A DNA stretch of 64,000 nt from Rossellomorea vietnamensis. Lineage in GTDB: Bacteria > Bacillota > Bacilli > Bacillales > Bacillaceae_B. The DNA is taken from contig NZ_VTEH01000004.1 in assembly GCF_008180615.1 (NCBI RefSeq), forward strand, positions 210,329 to 274,328. Reading direction: 5' to 3'. The notes below the pieces were generated by a model. It ran no database searches, was not told the origin of the DNA, and was given only the letters and a program-made list of their open reading frames with translations. Shown one piece after another: positions 8,990-19,053 of this stretch; position 1 is the stretch's first letter; each line of letters opens with the position of its first letter. Both the position numbers and the translations under genes were made by a program.

Positions 8990-9145
8990 AGTGGATAACT
9001 ATCGTTAAATCGTGGATAACAAATGGTTATTCACATTTTTTTTATATAAAAATGAATTTAACCACAACTTATTAACAATATGATAAAGTTATTCACAAAC
9101 AATCCACATAATCAACAAGTTATCAACAGAGTTATTAACAAGGTG
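8990..9145. promoter_or_regulatory. Cluster of DnaA-box-like sites, phased at 31 bp
   Basis: Six 9-mers lie one base away from TTATCCACA: 8990-8998 and 9011-9019 on the minus strand (TTATCCACT, TTATCCACG), and 9027-9035 (TTATTCACA), 9058-9066 (TTAACCACA), 9089-9097 (TTATTCACA) and 9120-9128 (TTATCAACA) on the plus strand. The four plus-strand sites are spaced exactly 31 bp. Weaker two-mismatch copies (9069, 9100, 9132) run in a second register at 31-32 bp. The stretch is very AT-rich. DnaA-box clusters away from oriC are known to bind DnaA in B. subtilis; binding here is inferred. Confidence 0.65.
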
Positions 9146-9198
9146 TGGGGATTTCTTTATAGAACAAAGTATGTATCGCTAAAAAGGGGAGATCACCT

Positions 9199-10188
9199 AT
9201 GTATGAAAAACTTATTTCGTGGGTCGAGCATATCAAAGAAAAAAATCACAGCTCTGGAGCTGCATTATTGATTATAAAAGATAACCAGACGGTGCTTGAG
9301 CATTATAGCGGCACTCAATCTAATTTTCCAGGTGCGAAACAAGTCACCAGCAAGACGAGATTTAATATCGCTTCTGCCCGTAAAAGCTACCTGGGGCTTG
9401 CAGTGGCATATGCCGTACATGAGGGTAAAATCGGAAGTCTCGATGACTTTGCGGTGGATTATTTTCCAGAATGGGACCCCGATTTGCTTGGAAGTACAAC
9501 CATCCGGCACCTCCTCACCCATTCACATGGACTGAATACTGCACAGGAAGGAGTGCCTTTCCGTGAGTTTTCACCTGGCCAAAACTGGGCGTACAGGGGC
9601 ATCAACATTAGGATGATGACTGAGCTGGTGAATAGATTGTATCAAAAAAGCTTTCCGCAGCTGCTGAAGGAAAGAGTCTTTGATCCAATGGGGTTTTCAG
9701 AGACAGGCTGGGAAATAGAACCCCATGAAAATCTGGCCGAAGTGATTGTGGAGCCTGAGGAAAGAGCTGATTCAAGCCTAGGCTCGACAACGGATGGAAT
9801 GGACAAGAACCTTTTTGTATCAGCAAGAGAATTGGCGCAGTGGGGAAATCTTCACTTGAATATGGGGAAGGCAGCTGGAAAGCAGATTGTACCTGAAGAA
9901 GTAGTAAGGCTCGCCACGGCCATTCAAAGTCCTGTCTATGAAAATAAGGATCTCCCGCAAAACGGATTTTTCTGGTTTGTACAAGGAGAACCTGCCCTTC
10001 AAAGTGAACTCGGTGAGAAGGTGCCAAGAGGTTCCTATCAAATACTTGGTGTAACGGGACCAACAGTACTTGTCATCCCCAAACATAATATGGTGATTGT
10101 AAAAATGTATAACAAACGATACAACTACGGAGACGAAAACTATCTCCACTACTTAAGGGAATTCAGCAATTTGGCGGCAGAGCTTTAA
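9199..10188 (+). CDS. Serine hydrolase, beta-lactamase/class C family
   Basis: A 329-residue protein of the penicillin-binding/beta-lactamase-related (Beta-lactamase, pfam00144-type) family. The catalytic S-x-x-K is seen as Ser59-Ala-Arg-Lys62 in NIASARKSY, followed by TIRHLLTHSHGL, a Tyr motif in NWAYRGINI and a late GVTGPTVLV strand. There is no signal peptide, so it should be cytosolic, unlike true beta-lactamases; esterase or peptidase activity is more likely than drug resistance. ATG at 9199 follows AGGGGAGAT. It stands just downstream of the DnaA-box cluster. Confidence 0.8.
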   Translation: MYEKLISWVEHIKEKNHSSGAALLIIKDNQTVLEHYSGTQSNFPGAKQVTSKTRFNIASARKSYLGLAVAYAVHEGKIGSLDDFAVDYFPEWDPDLLGSTTIRHLLTHSHGLNTAQEGVPFREFSPGQNWAYRGINIRMMTELVNRLYQKSFPQLLKERVFDPMGFSETGWEIEPHENLAEVIVEPEERADSSLGSTTDGMDKNLFVSARELAQWGNLHLNMGKAAGKQIVPEEVVRLATAIQSPVYENKDLPQNGFFWFVQGEPALQSELGEKVPRGSYQILGVTGPTVLVIPKHNMVIVKMYNKRYNYGDENYLHYLREFSNLAAEL

Positions 10189-10189
10189 T

Positions 10190-10242
10190 ACTAAGAAGTG
10201 CAAAAAGGACAGTCTCTCTTAGTGCTTTAAAGTCCTAATGTA
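10190..10242. repeat. Degenerate copy of the GGGACAGTCCC-type dispersed repeat
   Basis: AAAAAGGACAGTCTCTCTTA followed by GTGCTTTAAAG resembles half of the palindromic repeats at 16585, 21270, 28725 and 32170. Confidence 0.5.
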
Positions 10243-10271
10243 AAGAGCCTTTCAAAAAAGGAGGAAGCTAA

Positions 10272-11120
10272 ATGAAGAAGTGGGAAAGGAATCTCATCCA
10301 CACGGGAAGGGGCACATTCGAGATTTTCAGCGCAGGAAAGGGAGAACCGTTATGTGTCACTCATCATTATTCCATCTTCAATGAAACCGGAGATTACTTT
10401 GCTGATGAATTCACAAAGACCCACAAGGTCATATTAGTCAATTTGCGGGAAGCAGGAGGGTCGGAAAAAGCCCATGAACCTTATCAGCTCAGTTTACTAG
10501 AGTCCATCTTTGATCTGGAAGCGGTTCGAAAAGCGATGGGCTATGAACAATGGATGTTTGCGGGCCACTCGACGGGCGGGATGCTTGGTATCATGTATGG
10601 AATCTATTTTTCCAGCAGCCTCAACGGTTTGGTAATTGCCGGTGCATCTGCCCGAGAGTATTATACCTTCTCTAAGGAGTGTATCTATCATTCCTCACAT
10701 CCTCAATTTCAAATCATGCAGAACTATAATGAAAGACTTAAGCGGCCGGACTTGTCCTCAGAAGAGAGAAAAGAAATTTCGGTATACAGGACGAAGCTTT
10801 CACTTCATAAACCAGAAAAGTATGAAGAATACTTCAGAAAAAGCATACATAAAAAGTTGTCCGCAATCCGTATGAATTTCATGAACAGGGAACTTCAGGT
10901 ATTTGATGTGACAAGGAAACTCCCGCTGATCAGTGCCCCAACCCTGGTGATGTGCGGCAGGCATGATGTTCAATGCCCTTTGGAATATTCAATTGAAATG
11001 GCAGAAGGGATCAGAGATGCTGAACTGACCGTTTTTGAGAGAAGCAATCATTATCCTTTCCTAGAAGAGAATGCACTGTTTCATGAAAAGCTGACTCAAT
11101 TTTTAAAGAGAATTTATTAG
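10272..11120 (+). CDS. Alpha/beta hydrolase, proline-iminopeptidase-like
   Basis: A 282-residue hydrolase. It shows an N-terminal beta-strand region, the LREAGGSEKA loop, the nucleophile elbow GHSTGG (Ser near 100), the acid site CGRHDVQCP and a late histidine SNHYPFLEE. The arrangement resembles prolyl aminopeptidase-like and haloalkane dehalogenase-like members, but substrate cannot be assigned. ATG at 10272 follows AAGGAGGAAG. It is the second hydrolase after csbA, separated from the serine hydrolase by a degenerate palindromic repeat; no terminator is visible after it. Confidence 0.8.
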   Translation: MKKWERNLIHTGRGTFEIFSAGKGEPLCVTHHYSIFNETGDYFADEFTKTHKVILVNLREAGGSEKAHEPYQLSLLESIFDLEAVRKAMGYEQWMFAGHSTGGMLGIMYGIYFSSSLNGLVIAGASAREYYTFSKECIYHSSHPQFQIMQNYNERLKRPDLSSEERKEISVYRTKLSLHKPEKYEEYFRKSIHKKLSAIRMNFMNRELQVFDVTRKLPLISAPTLVMCGRHDVQCPLEYSIEMAEGIRDAELTVFERSNHYPFLEENALFHEKLTQFLKRIY

Positions 11121-11394
11121 ACTCATCGAATTTTAGTCAAAGGATGAAGTATCAGTCTTTCTTATAGGTTCATTTCTTTGAATGCTATATTATCCACCTC
11201 CCTCTTTACGTAGAAGGATTGGAGTGGAAATCCATTAAGAAACCACATTCTTAGCAAAACAGCCTTCTTATAAGTCCTTCAGAGAAAGAACAGCAGCAGC
11301 CTAGCAATAAGCAGGGAGGTTCCTTTTCAGCGAAATTATTCCGGTAACAAAGAATCTTCTTAATCACGCTTGAAAAACTGCGGAGTAAAAAACA
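11121..11394. other. Intergenic stretch without a recognised gene
   Basis: I see no convincing ORF with a ribosome site, no array and no strong hairpin between the hydrolase gene and the uvrB control region. Confidence 0.5.
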
Positions 11395-11446
11395 CGAACT
11401 TTTGTTCGCTTATTGTTGGTTATTTTTACAGAGCCTGTGGTAGAAT
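11395..11446 (+). promoter_or_regulatory. SOS (LexA/DinR) box and promoter for uvrBA
   Basis: CGAACTTTTGTTCG at 11395-11408 is a perfect inverted repeat matching the Bacillus SOS box CGAAC-N4-GTTCG. About 30 bp further on, TGGTAGAAT (11438-11446) is an extended -10 element; the -35 is weak (TTGGTT at 11416, spacer 19). LexA bound here would block the promoter until DNA damage. The predicted transcript has a leader of about 215 nt before uvrB. Confidence 0.85.
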
Positions 11447-11668
11447 GAGAGTAATGGAAAAATGAGTAATCCTTACGGAATTCATGCGTTTACCATCCTA
11501 GTAGCAAAGCTATAGTGAACGCAAATTGAGTATGGATAAAGTCTATAATATATAAGGAAATGCACCTAAAAATATACTGTGCGGGAGCTTATTTTTAAAC
11601 GAAAGCTTTAGAGTAGCTGTTTACAGGGTATATTTTATATATATAAGTTTAGTTGAACGGGAGGCAGG

Positions 11669-13654
11669 ATGGTGAAAGATCAATTTCAGTTAAAGTCTCA
11701 TTATGAACCGCAGGGGGACCAGCCCGCGGCAATCAAAGAAATCGCCCAGGGAATCCGCGATGGAAAAAGGCATCAAACCCTTCTTGGCGCGACAGGAACA
11801 GGTAAAACCTTTACCGTTTCCAATGTCATCAAGGAAGTCAATAAGCCAACGCTGGTCATCGCCCATAACAAAACGCTTGCAGGTCAGCTGTACAGCGAAT
11901 TTAAAGAGTTTTTCCCTGACAATGCGGTTGAGTATTTTGTCAGTTACTATGATTATTATCAGCCGGAAGCCTACGTTCCGCAGACAGATACATTTATCGA
12001 AAAAGATGCGAGTATCAATGATGAAATCGATAAACTCCGGCATTCGGCAACCTCTTCTTTATTTGAACGGAAGGATGTCATTGTCATTGCCAGTGTTTCC
12101 TGTATTTATGGCCTGGGTTCTCCTGAGGAATACAGAAATCTTGTCGTCTCATTAAGAGTAGGGATGGAAATCGAACGCAATCAGCTTTTACGAAAGCTTG
12201 TCGATGTTCAATACGCCAGGAATGACATCGACTTTAAACGTGGTACCTTCAGGGTCCGCGGAGATGTTGTCGAAATATTCCCGGCATCAAAAGATGAGCA
12301 TTGCATTCGAATTGAATTTTTTGGAGACGAAATCGACCGCATCAGAGAAGTAGATTCACTGACAGGCGAAATCATCGGAGAACGAGATCATGTCGCGATT
12401 TTCCCAGCTTCCCACTTCGTTACCCGTGAAGAAAAAATGAAAATTGCCATTGGGAATATTGAGCAGGAACTTGAGGAACAGCTGAAAGTGATGAGAGATG
12501 AAAATAAACTTCTCGAAGCACAGAGGCTCGAGCAAAGAACAAGGTATGACCTCGAAATGATGAGAGAGATGGGCTTCTGTTCAGGAATCGAGAACTATTC
12601 CCGCCATTTGACTCTTCGTCCTGCCGGATCAACTCCTTATACGCTGCTGGATTATTTTCCGGATGACTTCATGATTGTCATTGATGAGTCTCACGTGACG
12701 CTCCCGCAAATAAGGGGGATGTTCAACGGTGACCAGGCGAGGAAAAAAGTATTGGTCGATCATGGGTTCAGGCTGCCTTCAGCGATGGATAACCGCCCGC
12801 TGCGGTTTGAAGAATTTGAAGGGAAAGTCGATCAGCTTGTATACGTTTCAGCAACACCGGGACCTTATGAGGAAGAGCACAGCCCAGAGATGATTCAGCA
12901 GATCATCCGTCCGACAGGCCTGCTGGATCCGACGATCGATGTCCGTCCGATTGAGGGGCAGATTGATGACATGATTGGAGAAATCAATGAGCGGATTGAG
13001 AAGAATGAAAGGGTACTGGTTACGACTCTGACGAAAAAAATGTCTGAAGACTTGTCGGCTTATCTGAAAGAAATCGGAATCAAGGTACAGTATCTTCACT
13101 CTGAAATCAAAACACTTGAGCGGATCGAAATCCTTCGCGATCTGCGGATGGGCAAGTATGACGTTCTTGTCGGAATTAACCTGTTAAGGGAAGGGCTGGA
13201 TATACCTGAAGTCTCGCTTGTCACAATTTTGGATGCAGACAAAGAAGGGTTCCTCCGCTCGGAACGCTCCCTAATTCAGACTATTGGACGTGCAGCCCGT
13301 AATTCCAACGGACACGTCATCATGTATGCAGATAAGATCACTGATTCCATGAAAAAGGCGCTTGATGAAACAAGCCGGCGCCGTGAAATCCAAACAGCTT
13401 ATAATGAGAAGCATGGGATTACACCTCAGACAATCAAGAAGAATATTCCTAATCTTATCCGTGCCACCTATGCGGCAGAAGATCAGGCAGAGTACGAAGG
13501 AACGCCGAAGAAAATGGCAAAGCTTACAAAACCAGAGAGAGAAAAGCTTATTGCAAGCTTAGAAGGAGAAATGAAGGAAGCAGCGAGAGCGTTGGACTTC
13601 GAACGTGCCGCACAGCTGCGTGACACAGTTCTAGAGTTAAAAGCGGAAGGATGA
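11669..13654 (+). CDS. uvrB: Excinuclease ABC subunit B
   Basis: Damage-verification helicase of nucleotide excision repair; it receives DNA from UvrA and recruits UvrC. The 661-residue length is standard. The Walker A motif GATGTGKT is at 40-47, the beta-hairpin region includes [16 protein letters not shown], the DEAD-like site is VIDESH, and helicase motifs V/VI appear in [13 protein letters not shown] and QTIGRAARN. The C-terminal UVR domain ([20 protein letters not shown]) binds UvrC. ATG at 11669 follows GGGAGGCAGG. It heads the uvrBA operon under the SOS box upstream. Confidence 0.98.
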   Translation: MVKDQFQLKSHYEPQGDQPAAIKEIAQGIRDGKRHQTLLGATGTGKTFTVSNVIKEVNKPTLVIAHNKTLAGQLYSEFKEFFPDNAVEYFVSYYDYYQPEAYVPQTDTFIEKDASINDEIDKLRHSATSSLFERKDVIVIASVSCIYGLGSPEEYRNLVVSLRVGMEIERNQLLRKLVDVQYARNDIDFKRGTFRVRGDVVEIFPASKDEHCIRIEFFGDEIDRIREVDSLTGEIIGERDHVAIFPASHFVTREEKMKIAIGNIEQELEEQLKVMRDENKLLEAQRLEQRTRYDLEMMREMGFCSGIENYSRHLTLRPAGSTPYTLLDYFPDDFMIVIDESHVTLPQIRGMFNGDQARKKVLVDHGFRLPSAMDNRPLRFEEFEGKVDQLVYVSATPGPYEEEHSPEMIQQIIRPTGLLDPTIDVRPIEGQIDDMIGEINERIEKNERVLVTTLTKKMSEDLSAYLKEIGIKVQYLHSEIKTLERIEILRDLRMGKYDVLVGINLLREGLDIPEVSLVTILDADKEGFLRSERSLIQTIGRAARNSNGHVIMYADKITDSMKKALDETSRRREIQTAYNEKHGITPQTIKKNIPNLIRATYAAEDQAEYEGTPKKMAKLTKPEREKLIASLEGEMKEAARALDFERAAQLRDTVLELKAEG

Positions 13655-13660
13655 CCAGTA

Positions 13661-16540
13661 ATGGCTAAAGATCAAATTGTAGTACAAGGAGCTAGAGCTC
13701 ATAACCTGAAAAATATAGATATTACCATTCCAAGAGATAAGCTTGTCGTGTTGACGGGCTTGTCGGGTTCGGGGAAATCCTCCTTGGCCTTCGATACCAT
13801 TTACGCTGAAGGGCAGCGAAGGTATGTCGAGTCCCTGTCTGCTTATGCCAGGCAGTTCCTCGGCCAAATGGATAAGCCTGACGTAGACGCCATCGAGGGG
13901 CTGTCTCCGGCGATTTCGATCGACCAGAAGACAACAAGCCGAAACCCTCGTTCAACCGTTGGGACGGTAACGGAAATATATGATTATCTCCGTTTGCTGT
14001 ATGCCCGTGTCGGCAGGCCGATCTGCCCGGTTCACGGAATCGAAATCAGTTCCCAGACGATTCAGCAGATGGTCGACAGAATCATGGAATATGAAGAGCG
14101 GACCAAGCTCCAGGTATTGGCACCGATTGTATCCGGCAGAAAAGGGACCCATGTCAAAACGCTTGAGGATATCAAAAAGCAAGGATATGTCAGGGTCCGC
14201 GTTAACGGAGAAGTCCTCGATCTTGGAGACGACATCGAACTTGAGAAAAATAAAAAACATGACATAGAGGTCATCATTGACCGGATAGTGGTGAAAGAAG
14301 GCGTGGAGGCACGTCTTTCGGACTCTCTCGAAACGGCTTTGCGGCTGGCTGATGGGCGGGTCCTAATAGATGTGATGGGTGAAGAAGAACTTTTATTCAG
14401 TGAACACCATGCCTGTCCGATATGCGGATTTTCCATTGGTGAACTGGAACCAAGAATGTTTTCATTCAACAGTCCTTTTGGCGCCTGCCAAAGCTGTGAT
14501 GGGCTGGGTTCCAAACTGGAAGTCGACGAGGACTTGATCATCCCGATCTGGGACAAGACGCTTAATGAACATGCGATTGCTCCGTGGGAACCGACAAGTT
14601 CTCAATACTATCCTCAGCTGTTAAAGGCGGTCTGCAATCACTTTGGCATCGACATGGACGTCCCAGTGAAGGACCTGCCGAAGCACCAGCTTGATAAGGT
14701 GCTTTACGGGTCGAAAGGCGAAGAAGTCTACTTCCGTTATGAAAATGACTGGGGACAAGTGCGTGAAAACTATATCGAATTTGAAGGTGTCGTCAGTAAC
14801 GTGGAACGCCGTTACAAAGAGACCAGTTCCGATTACATCCGTGAGCAGATGGAAAAATACATGGGACAAAGACCATGCCCTAAGTGTAAAGGCCATCGTT
14901 TGAAAACAGAAAGCCTGGCTGTAAAAGTAGACTCTCTCCATATTGGTGAAGTGACTGCTTTTTCCATTGAAGAAGCAGAAGGATTTTTCGCCGGGTTGGA
15001 ACTGTCAGAAAAAGAAATGAAGATTGCTAAATTGATTCTCCGTGAGATCCGAGAGCGCCTTGGTTTCCTTAATAATGTCGGACTGGATTACCTGACTCTC
15101 AGCAGGGCCGCCGGAACCCTTTCAGGAGGGGAAGCCCAGCGTATCAGGCTTGCAACCCAGATCGGTTCGCGCTTAACAGGGGTCCTGTATATCTTGGATG
15201 AGCCGTCAATCGGCCTTCATCAGCGTGATAACGACCGCCTGATTTCCACTCTGCAGAACATGCGTGACATCGGAAACACCCTGATTGTCGTAGAACACGA
15301 TGAGGATACCATGCTTGCAGCAGATTATTTGATCGATGTCGGTCCAGGAGCGGGAGTCCATGGAGGAGAAATCGTGTCTGCCGGAACACCGCAGGAAGTC
15401 ATGGATGACTCCAAATCCCTGACAGGGCAATATTTAAGCGGTAAGAAGTTCATTCCGCTTCCAGTGGAACGAAGAAAACCGGACGGCCGCTTCATTGAAA
15501 TTATGGGTGCAAAGGAAAACAACCTGAGGAATGTGAAAGTGAAGATTCCTTTGGGGATTTTTACATCTGTAACGGGGGTATCAGGTTCTGGGAAAAGTAC
15601 ACTGATCAACGAGATCCTGCACAAATCTCTTGCACAGCAGCTTCATAGAGCCAAATCGAAACCGGGTGAGCATAAGCAAATCAAAGGGGTCGAGCATCTT
15701 GATAAGGTTATCGATATCGACCAGTCTCCTATTGGAAGGACGCCAAGGTCTAATCCAGCTACCTATACGGGAGTGTTTGACGATATCCGTGATGTTTATG
15801 CGACTACCAATGAAGCGAAGGTGCGCGGCTATAAGAAAGGCCGTTTCAGCTTCAACGTAAAAGGCGGACGCTGTGAAGCTTGCCGTGGAGACGGAATCAT
15901 TAAAATTGAAATGCACTTTCTTCCAGATGTGTACGTGCCTTGTGAAGTTTGTCATGGCAAACGGTATAACCGTGAAACACTGGAAGTGAAATACAAAGGC
16001 AAAAATATTGCCGATGTGCTGGAAATGACGATTGAAGACGCTCTTCAATTCTTTGAAAATATTCCGAAGATCAGCCGCAAGCTGCAGACCATTGCGGATG
16101 TAGGCCTGGGATATATTAAGCTTGGCCAGCCTGCGACAACCTTATCAGGAGGAGAAGCTCAGCGTGTGAAACTGGCATCGGAACTGCACCGCCGCTCAAC
16201 CGGACGTTCGCTTTACATTCTTGACGAGCCGACAACCGGTTTGCATGTCGATGACATTTCCCGTCTGCTGGTCGTTCTTCAACGCCTGGTAGAAAACGGA
16301 GATTCAGTACTTGTTATTGAACATAACCTGGATGTCATCAAAGCCTCTGACTATCTTATTGATCTCGGTCCAGAGGGCGGGGATAAAGGCGGAACGATCG
16401 TTGCTTCAGGCACACCGGAAAAAGTGGCCGAAGTACCGGAATCCTATACAGGAAAATACCTGAAGCCGGTTCTGGAACGTGATAGAGCCCGCATGGAGAA
16501 GAGAATCAAAGAAAAAGAAGAAGTCGGCAGCAGCCGATAA
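13661..16540 (+). CDS. uvrA: Excinuclease ABC subunit A
   Basis: DNA-damage sensor ATPase of nucleotide excision repair. At 959 residues it is full length. Two ABC modules are visible: Walker [10 protein letters not shown] at about 33-41 and GVSGSGKST near 640, with signature LSGGEAQR in both halves. Zinc-binding pairs are seen as CPICGF/CQSCDG, CPKCKG, and CEACRG/CEVCHG. The first ATG is 6 bp after the uvrB stop with GGAAGGA ahead, so the two are cotranscribed. A strong terminator ends the operon. Confidence 0.98.
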   Translation: MAKDQIVVQGARAHNLKNIDITIPRDKLVVLTGLSGSGKSSLAFDTIYAEGQRRYVESLSAYARQFLGQMDKPDVDAIEGLSPAISIDQKTTSRNPRSTVGTVTEIYDYLRLLYARVGRPICPVHGIEISSQTIQQMVDRIMEYEERTKLQVLAPIVSGRKGTHVKTLEDIKKQGYVRVRVNGEVLDLGDDIELEKNKKHDIEVIIDRIVVKEGVEARLSDSLETALRLADGRVLIDVMGEEELLFSEHHACPICGFSIGELEPRMFSFNSPFGACQSCDGLGSKLEVDEDLIIPIWDKTLNEHAIAPWEPTSSQYYPQLLKAVCNHFGIDMDVPVKDLPKHQLDKVLYGSKGEEVYFRYENDWGQVRENYIEFEGVVSNVERRYKETSSDYIREQMEKYMGQRPCPKCKGHRLKTESLAVKVDSLHIGEVTAFSIEEAEGFFAGLELSEKEMKIAKLILREIRERLGFLNNVGLDYLTLSRAAGTLSGGEAQRIRLATQIGSRLTGVLYILDEPSIGLHQRDNDRLISTLQNMRDIGNTLIVVEHDEDTMLAADYLIDVGPGAGVHGGEIVSAGTPQEVMDDSKSLTGQYLSGKKFIPLPVERRKPDGRFIEIMGAKENNLRNVKVKIPLGIFTSVTGVSGSGKSTLINEILHKSLAQQLHRAKSKPGEHKQIKGVEHLDKVIDIDQSPIGRTPRSNPATYTGVFDDIRDVYATTNEAKVRGYKKGRFSFNVKGGRCEACRGDGIIKIEMHFLPDVYVPCEVCHGKRYNRETLEVKYKGKNIADVLEMTIEDALQFFENIPKISRKLQTIADVGLGYIKLGQPATTLSGGEAQRVKLASELHRRSTGRSLYILDEPTTGLHVDDISRLLVVLQRLVENGDSVLVIEHNLDVIKASDYLIDLGPEGGDKGGTIVASGTPEKVAEVPESYTGKYLKPVLERDRARMEKRIKEKEEVGSSR

Positions 16541-16549
16541 GAAGAAAAG

Positions 16550-16580
16550 CAAGCCCTCCGAAGCGAGGGCTTGTTTTTTG
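16550..16580 (+). terminator. Terminator of the uvrBA operon
   Basis: CAAGCCCTC (16550-16558) pairs with GAGGGCTTG (16565-16573), followed by TTTTTT. Confidence 0.9.
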
Positions 16581-16584
16581 ATAT

Positions 16585-16647
16585 AGTGCTTCAATGCTTT
16601 AAAGCACGGAGAGGGACTGTCCCTTTTAACGCTTTAACTTGCTAAAG
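16585..16647. repeat. Dispersed palindromic repeat (GGGACTGTCCC family)
   Basis: Contains GCTTTAAAGCAC, then AGAGGGACTGTCCCTTTTA and a second GCTTTAA-like arm. It shares these blocks with copies at 21270, 28725, 32170 and 35290. Confidence 0.8.
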
Positions 16648-16762
16648 TTTAAATCAGCAAAACACATCCTGGTACTTACCGTTTATCAGCCTGTAGATGG
16701 AGGGAGGAATGGTGAATATATGGGATGATATTTTAAGAGGAAAACAAAATTTGCTTTCAGAA

Positions 16763-16788
16763 TGAAACCTTTGGGCAGGCGAAACGTA
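16763..16788 (+). promoter_or_regulatory. Sigma-W promoter of yvlABCD
   Basis: TGAAAC (16763-16768) and CGTA (16785-16788) with a 16-bp spacer match the sigma-W consensus (TGAAAC-N16-CGTA). The yvlABCD operon is a known sigma-W target in B. subtilis, which supports the call. Confidence 0.8.
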
Positions 16789-16819
16789 AATATTAGTATC
16801 AGAGAGAGGAGTGACATCC

Positions 16820-17134
16820 TTGGATACCAACAGATTGCTTTCATCTCTTAGTTACTTCAGCATCTTCTTTGCAGGGTTTATTTTTCCGATCATAGTGTAT
16901 TTCCTGGTGGATGACCCTGAAACAAAGAGGCATGCAAAGTCTGCTTTTCTATCTCACTTGCTTCCGTTGATTGCGGTGCCGCTTGTGATTGCCGGCGTCT
17001 TTTTCGACATCGGGGTTTTAGCGGTCGGAAGCGGTATACCGATTTTCATTTTTATAACTATAGGTTTTTCGCTGCTCATATCACTGGTCGTTGTTATATG
17101 GAATGTTTATAAGGGAATAAAAGTACTGTTATAA
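16820..17134 (+). CDS. yvlA: YvlA-like DUF4870 membrane protein
   Basis: A small membrane protein of about 104 residues with three hydrophobic segments (about 15-32, 43-66, 72-98) and the DUF4870 pattern of a polar DDPETKRHAK loop after the first helix. The likely start is TTG at 16820, nine bases after GAGGA; GTG at 16811 touches the ribosome site and is less likely. First gene of the sigma-W-type yvlABCD operon, thought to act in the cell-envelope stress response; molecular role unknown. Confidence 0.8.
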   Translation: MDTNRLLSSLSYFSIFFAGFIFPIIVYFLVDDPETKRHAKSAFLSHLLPLIAVPLVIAGVFFDIGVLAVGSGIPIFIFITIGFSLLISLVVVIWNVYKGIKVLL

Positions 17135-17154
17135 CTTTGAAGGAGTGAAGAAGT

Positions 17155-18297
17155 ATGAATGAAGAACGCAAACGAATTCTCGAGCTGGTTGAAAAAGGCC
17201 ATCTGTCTACAAAGGAAGCCCTGACATTGCTTGAGGCCTTGGATAAAGAAAGCGCTCCTCATAAGGAGAAGGAACCGTATAAAGAGAAAGAAACAGATCT
17301 CCTGGATGAACTGGCGAATCTTTTTACAGGAGAGAAAACCAATCATCAAAGTGAGAAAACAACCTATTCTAACAATAACGGCAAGGATAAGCTGATTGAC
17401 TTTTTCCAATCTGCTTTGAATAAGGTTAAAAATTTCGACTTAGATTTCGAATTTAATAAATCCATAGAACTTTCACATGTTTTTCAAGAAACGGAAGTGG
17501 GATTACTGAAAGAAGTTGCCGTCGATGTAGCAAACGGCAAGGTGGACGTCCTGCCTTGGGAGCAAGATGAGGTAAGAGTGGAATGTCAGGTGAAGGTATA
17601 CCGGACTGACGATATCGAAGAAGCACGAAGATCTTTCCTAGCCAATACTGATTTCTATATTGAAAATGAGAAATTGCGCTTGTCCACAGAGTTGAAGTGG
17701 ATGAAGGTCAATACGAAAGTGTATATCCCTGCTTCACAGTACGAGAAAGTTTCGATTAAAGTATTGAATGGAGCCGTTAAATCCGAGAGGCTGAAGACAG
17801 ACTCTTTTAAAGTGCGGTCTGGGAATGGAAAAGTGGAATTGAATGACATGACAAGCAAGAAAATCGAAGTGGATACTTCCAATGGTGCAATTCACTTGGC
17901 CAATATTTATTCCGACAGTGTGGAAGCAGAGTCTATAAACGGAAAAGTGTACTTGGAAGGTGATGTGGTCGAGACCGATCTTCAGTCGCTGAACGGAACG
18001 ATCGTCTGCAGCCTGAGAGGCGAGAGGGCAGACACGCTTCATGCCAAGGCTGTGACAGGCGGAATCGACCTTTATGTACCGGATTCCATAGGCATCAAAG
18101 GTGAAGCGAAGTCCAATCTCGGCAGTTTTAAAATCGAGATGGAGGGTATAAATGTAGTAGAAGAAAAAAATGAAGTGGTACAAAAGCATGTTCACTTTTC
18201 TAAAGAAAGTGATTCAGAAAAGAAGCTTCATATCTTTGCTCACACAAAAACAGGTTCTGTTCTCATAAAAAAATCAGAAGTGAAGAATGATATATAG
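17155..18297 (+). CDS. yvlB: YvlB-like DUF4097 beta-helix protein
   Basis: A 380-residue protein. The N-terminus (MNEERKRILELVEKGHLSTK plus EALTLLEALD) is the short helical SHOCT-like/DUF1700-type segment typical of YvlB, followed by a charged linker and, from about 115, the repetitive DUF4097 beta-solenoid with recurring N-G-x-V/I steps (VANGKVDV, LNGAVKSE, GNGKVELND, SNGAIHL, INGKVYLEG, LNGTI). Homologues such as B. subtilis YvlB modulate envelope stress signalling, but the partner is not defined here. ATG 17155 follows AAGGAGTG, 20 bp after yvlA. Confidence 0.85.
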   Translation: MNEERKRILELVEKGHLSTKEALTLLEALDKESAPHKEKEPYKEKETDLLDELANLFTGEKTNHQSEKTTYSNNNGKDKLIDFFQSALNKVKNFDLDFEFNKSIELSHVFQETEVGLLKEVAVDVANGKVDVLPWEQDEVRVECQVKVYRTDDIEEARRSFLANTDFYIENEKLRLSTELKWMKVNTKVYIPASQYEKVSIKVLNGAVKSERLKTDSFKVRSGNGKVELNDMTSKKIEVDTSNGAIHLANIYSDSVEAESINGKVYLEGDVVETDLQSLNGTIVCSLRGERADTLHAKAVTGGIDLYVPDSIGIKGEAKSNLGSFKIEMEGINVVEEKNEVVQKHVHFSKESDSEKKLHIFAHTKTGSVLIKKSEVKNDI

Positions 18298-18332
18298 GAC
18301 AGAACATAAGCTTTAAGAGAGGATGATAATGA

Positions 18333-18515
18333 ATGGCATTAGCTCGTTCACGAACAAATAAGGTCTTGGCAGGAGTGCTTGGCGGTATCGCTGAAAAAAC
18401 CGGCATGAGCGCAAACCTATTGAGGATCATCTTCGTCATTTTGCTTTTCCCGACAGGATTTTTCCCGTTAGGTCTTGCTTATATTATCGCTGCGTTTGTA
18501 CTCCCTAAAAGTTAA
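18333..18515 (+). CDS. yvlC: PspC-domain membrane protein YvlC
   Basis: A 60-residue PspC domain protein. It shows the N-terminal basic segment RSRTNKVLAGVLGGIAEKTG (the R-x-x-x-x-K-x-x-x-G-V-x-G-G-I-A pattern), then NLLRIIFVILLF and a second hydrophobic stretch. PspC proteins sense or anchor phage-shock-type envelope stress responses at the membrane. ATG 18333 lies nine bases after AGAGAGGA. Third gene of yvlABCD, 35 bp after yvlB. Confidence 0.88.
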   Translation: MALARSRTNKVLAGVLGGIAEKTGMSANLLRIIFVILLFPTGFFPLGLAYIIAAFVLPKS

Positions 18516-18532
18516 GAAGGGGTAAAACTTGA

Positions 18533-18895
18533 ATGAGATGGCTGATCGGTATTTTAATCAATGCGGTGGTCTTTGTCAGTCTTGCCGGATATTTTGATGG
18601 GTTCGAAGTCTCCAGTTTCGGGGCGGCTGTCATTGCCAGCTTCATTCTGGCAATCTTGAATGTGCTGGTGAGGCCGATCCTGATTCTGCTGACCCTGCCC
18701 GCCACAATTTTAACACTGGGGCTGTTCTTGTTTGTCATTAATGCCATTACACTATGGTTGACTGACGGCATAATGGGCGGCAGCTTCGAAATGGATGGGT
18801 TCGGCATGGCCTTATTGGCCGCTGTTATATTGTCCATCGTCAATATCGCGATTCAAAAAGTGATTATTGAACCGATGAAAAAGAAAAAAGAGTGA
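18533..18895 (+). CDS. yvlD: YvlD membrane protein (phage holin IV superfamily type)
   Basis: A 120-residue integral membrane protein with four hydrophobic helices (about 4-20, 28-50, 57-77, 88-108) and the family motif LNVLVRPILILLTLPATI followed by TLGLFLFVINAITLWL. Homologues are encoded next to PspC proteins in many Firmicutes; function unknown. ATG 18533 is 17 bp after the yvlC stop with AAGGGG upstream. It is the last gene of the operon and is followed by a strong terminator. Confidence 0.85.
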   Translation: MRWLIGILINAVVFVSLAGYFDGFEVSSFGAAVIASFILAILNVLVRPILILLTLPATILTLGLFLFVINAITLWLTDGIMGGSFEMDGFGMALLAAVILSIVNIAIQKVIIEPMKKKKE

Positions 18896-18931
18896 GAGGC
18901 AGGAAAAACTGCTTCTCACTCTTTTTTTTTG
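18890..18931 (+). terminator. Terminator of yvlABCD
   Basis: GAGTGAGAGGCAG pairs with CTGCTTCTCACTC, followed by nine T. The stem begins within the last codons of yvlD. Confidence 0.9.
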
Positions 18932-19053
18932 TGCTGAAACCTCGGCTGTGCGGGCGCAGAGAGCTATATATGAAAATTCTCCCTCCTTGATAGGGAATAC
19001 GTTTTCCTCACTCCATTTCATCCAGCAGGAGGTATAATAAACCAAGCTGGAAT

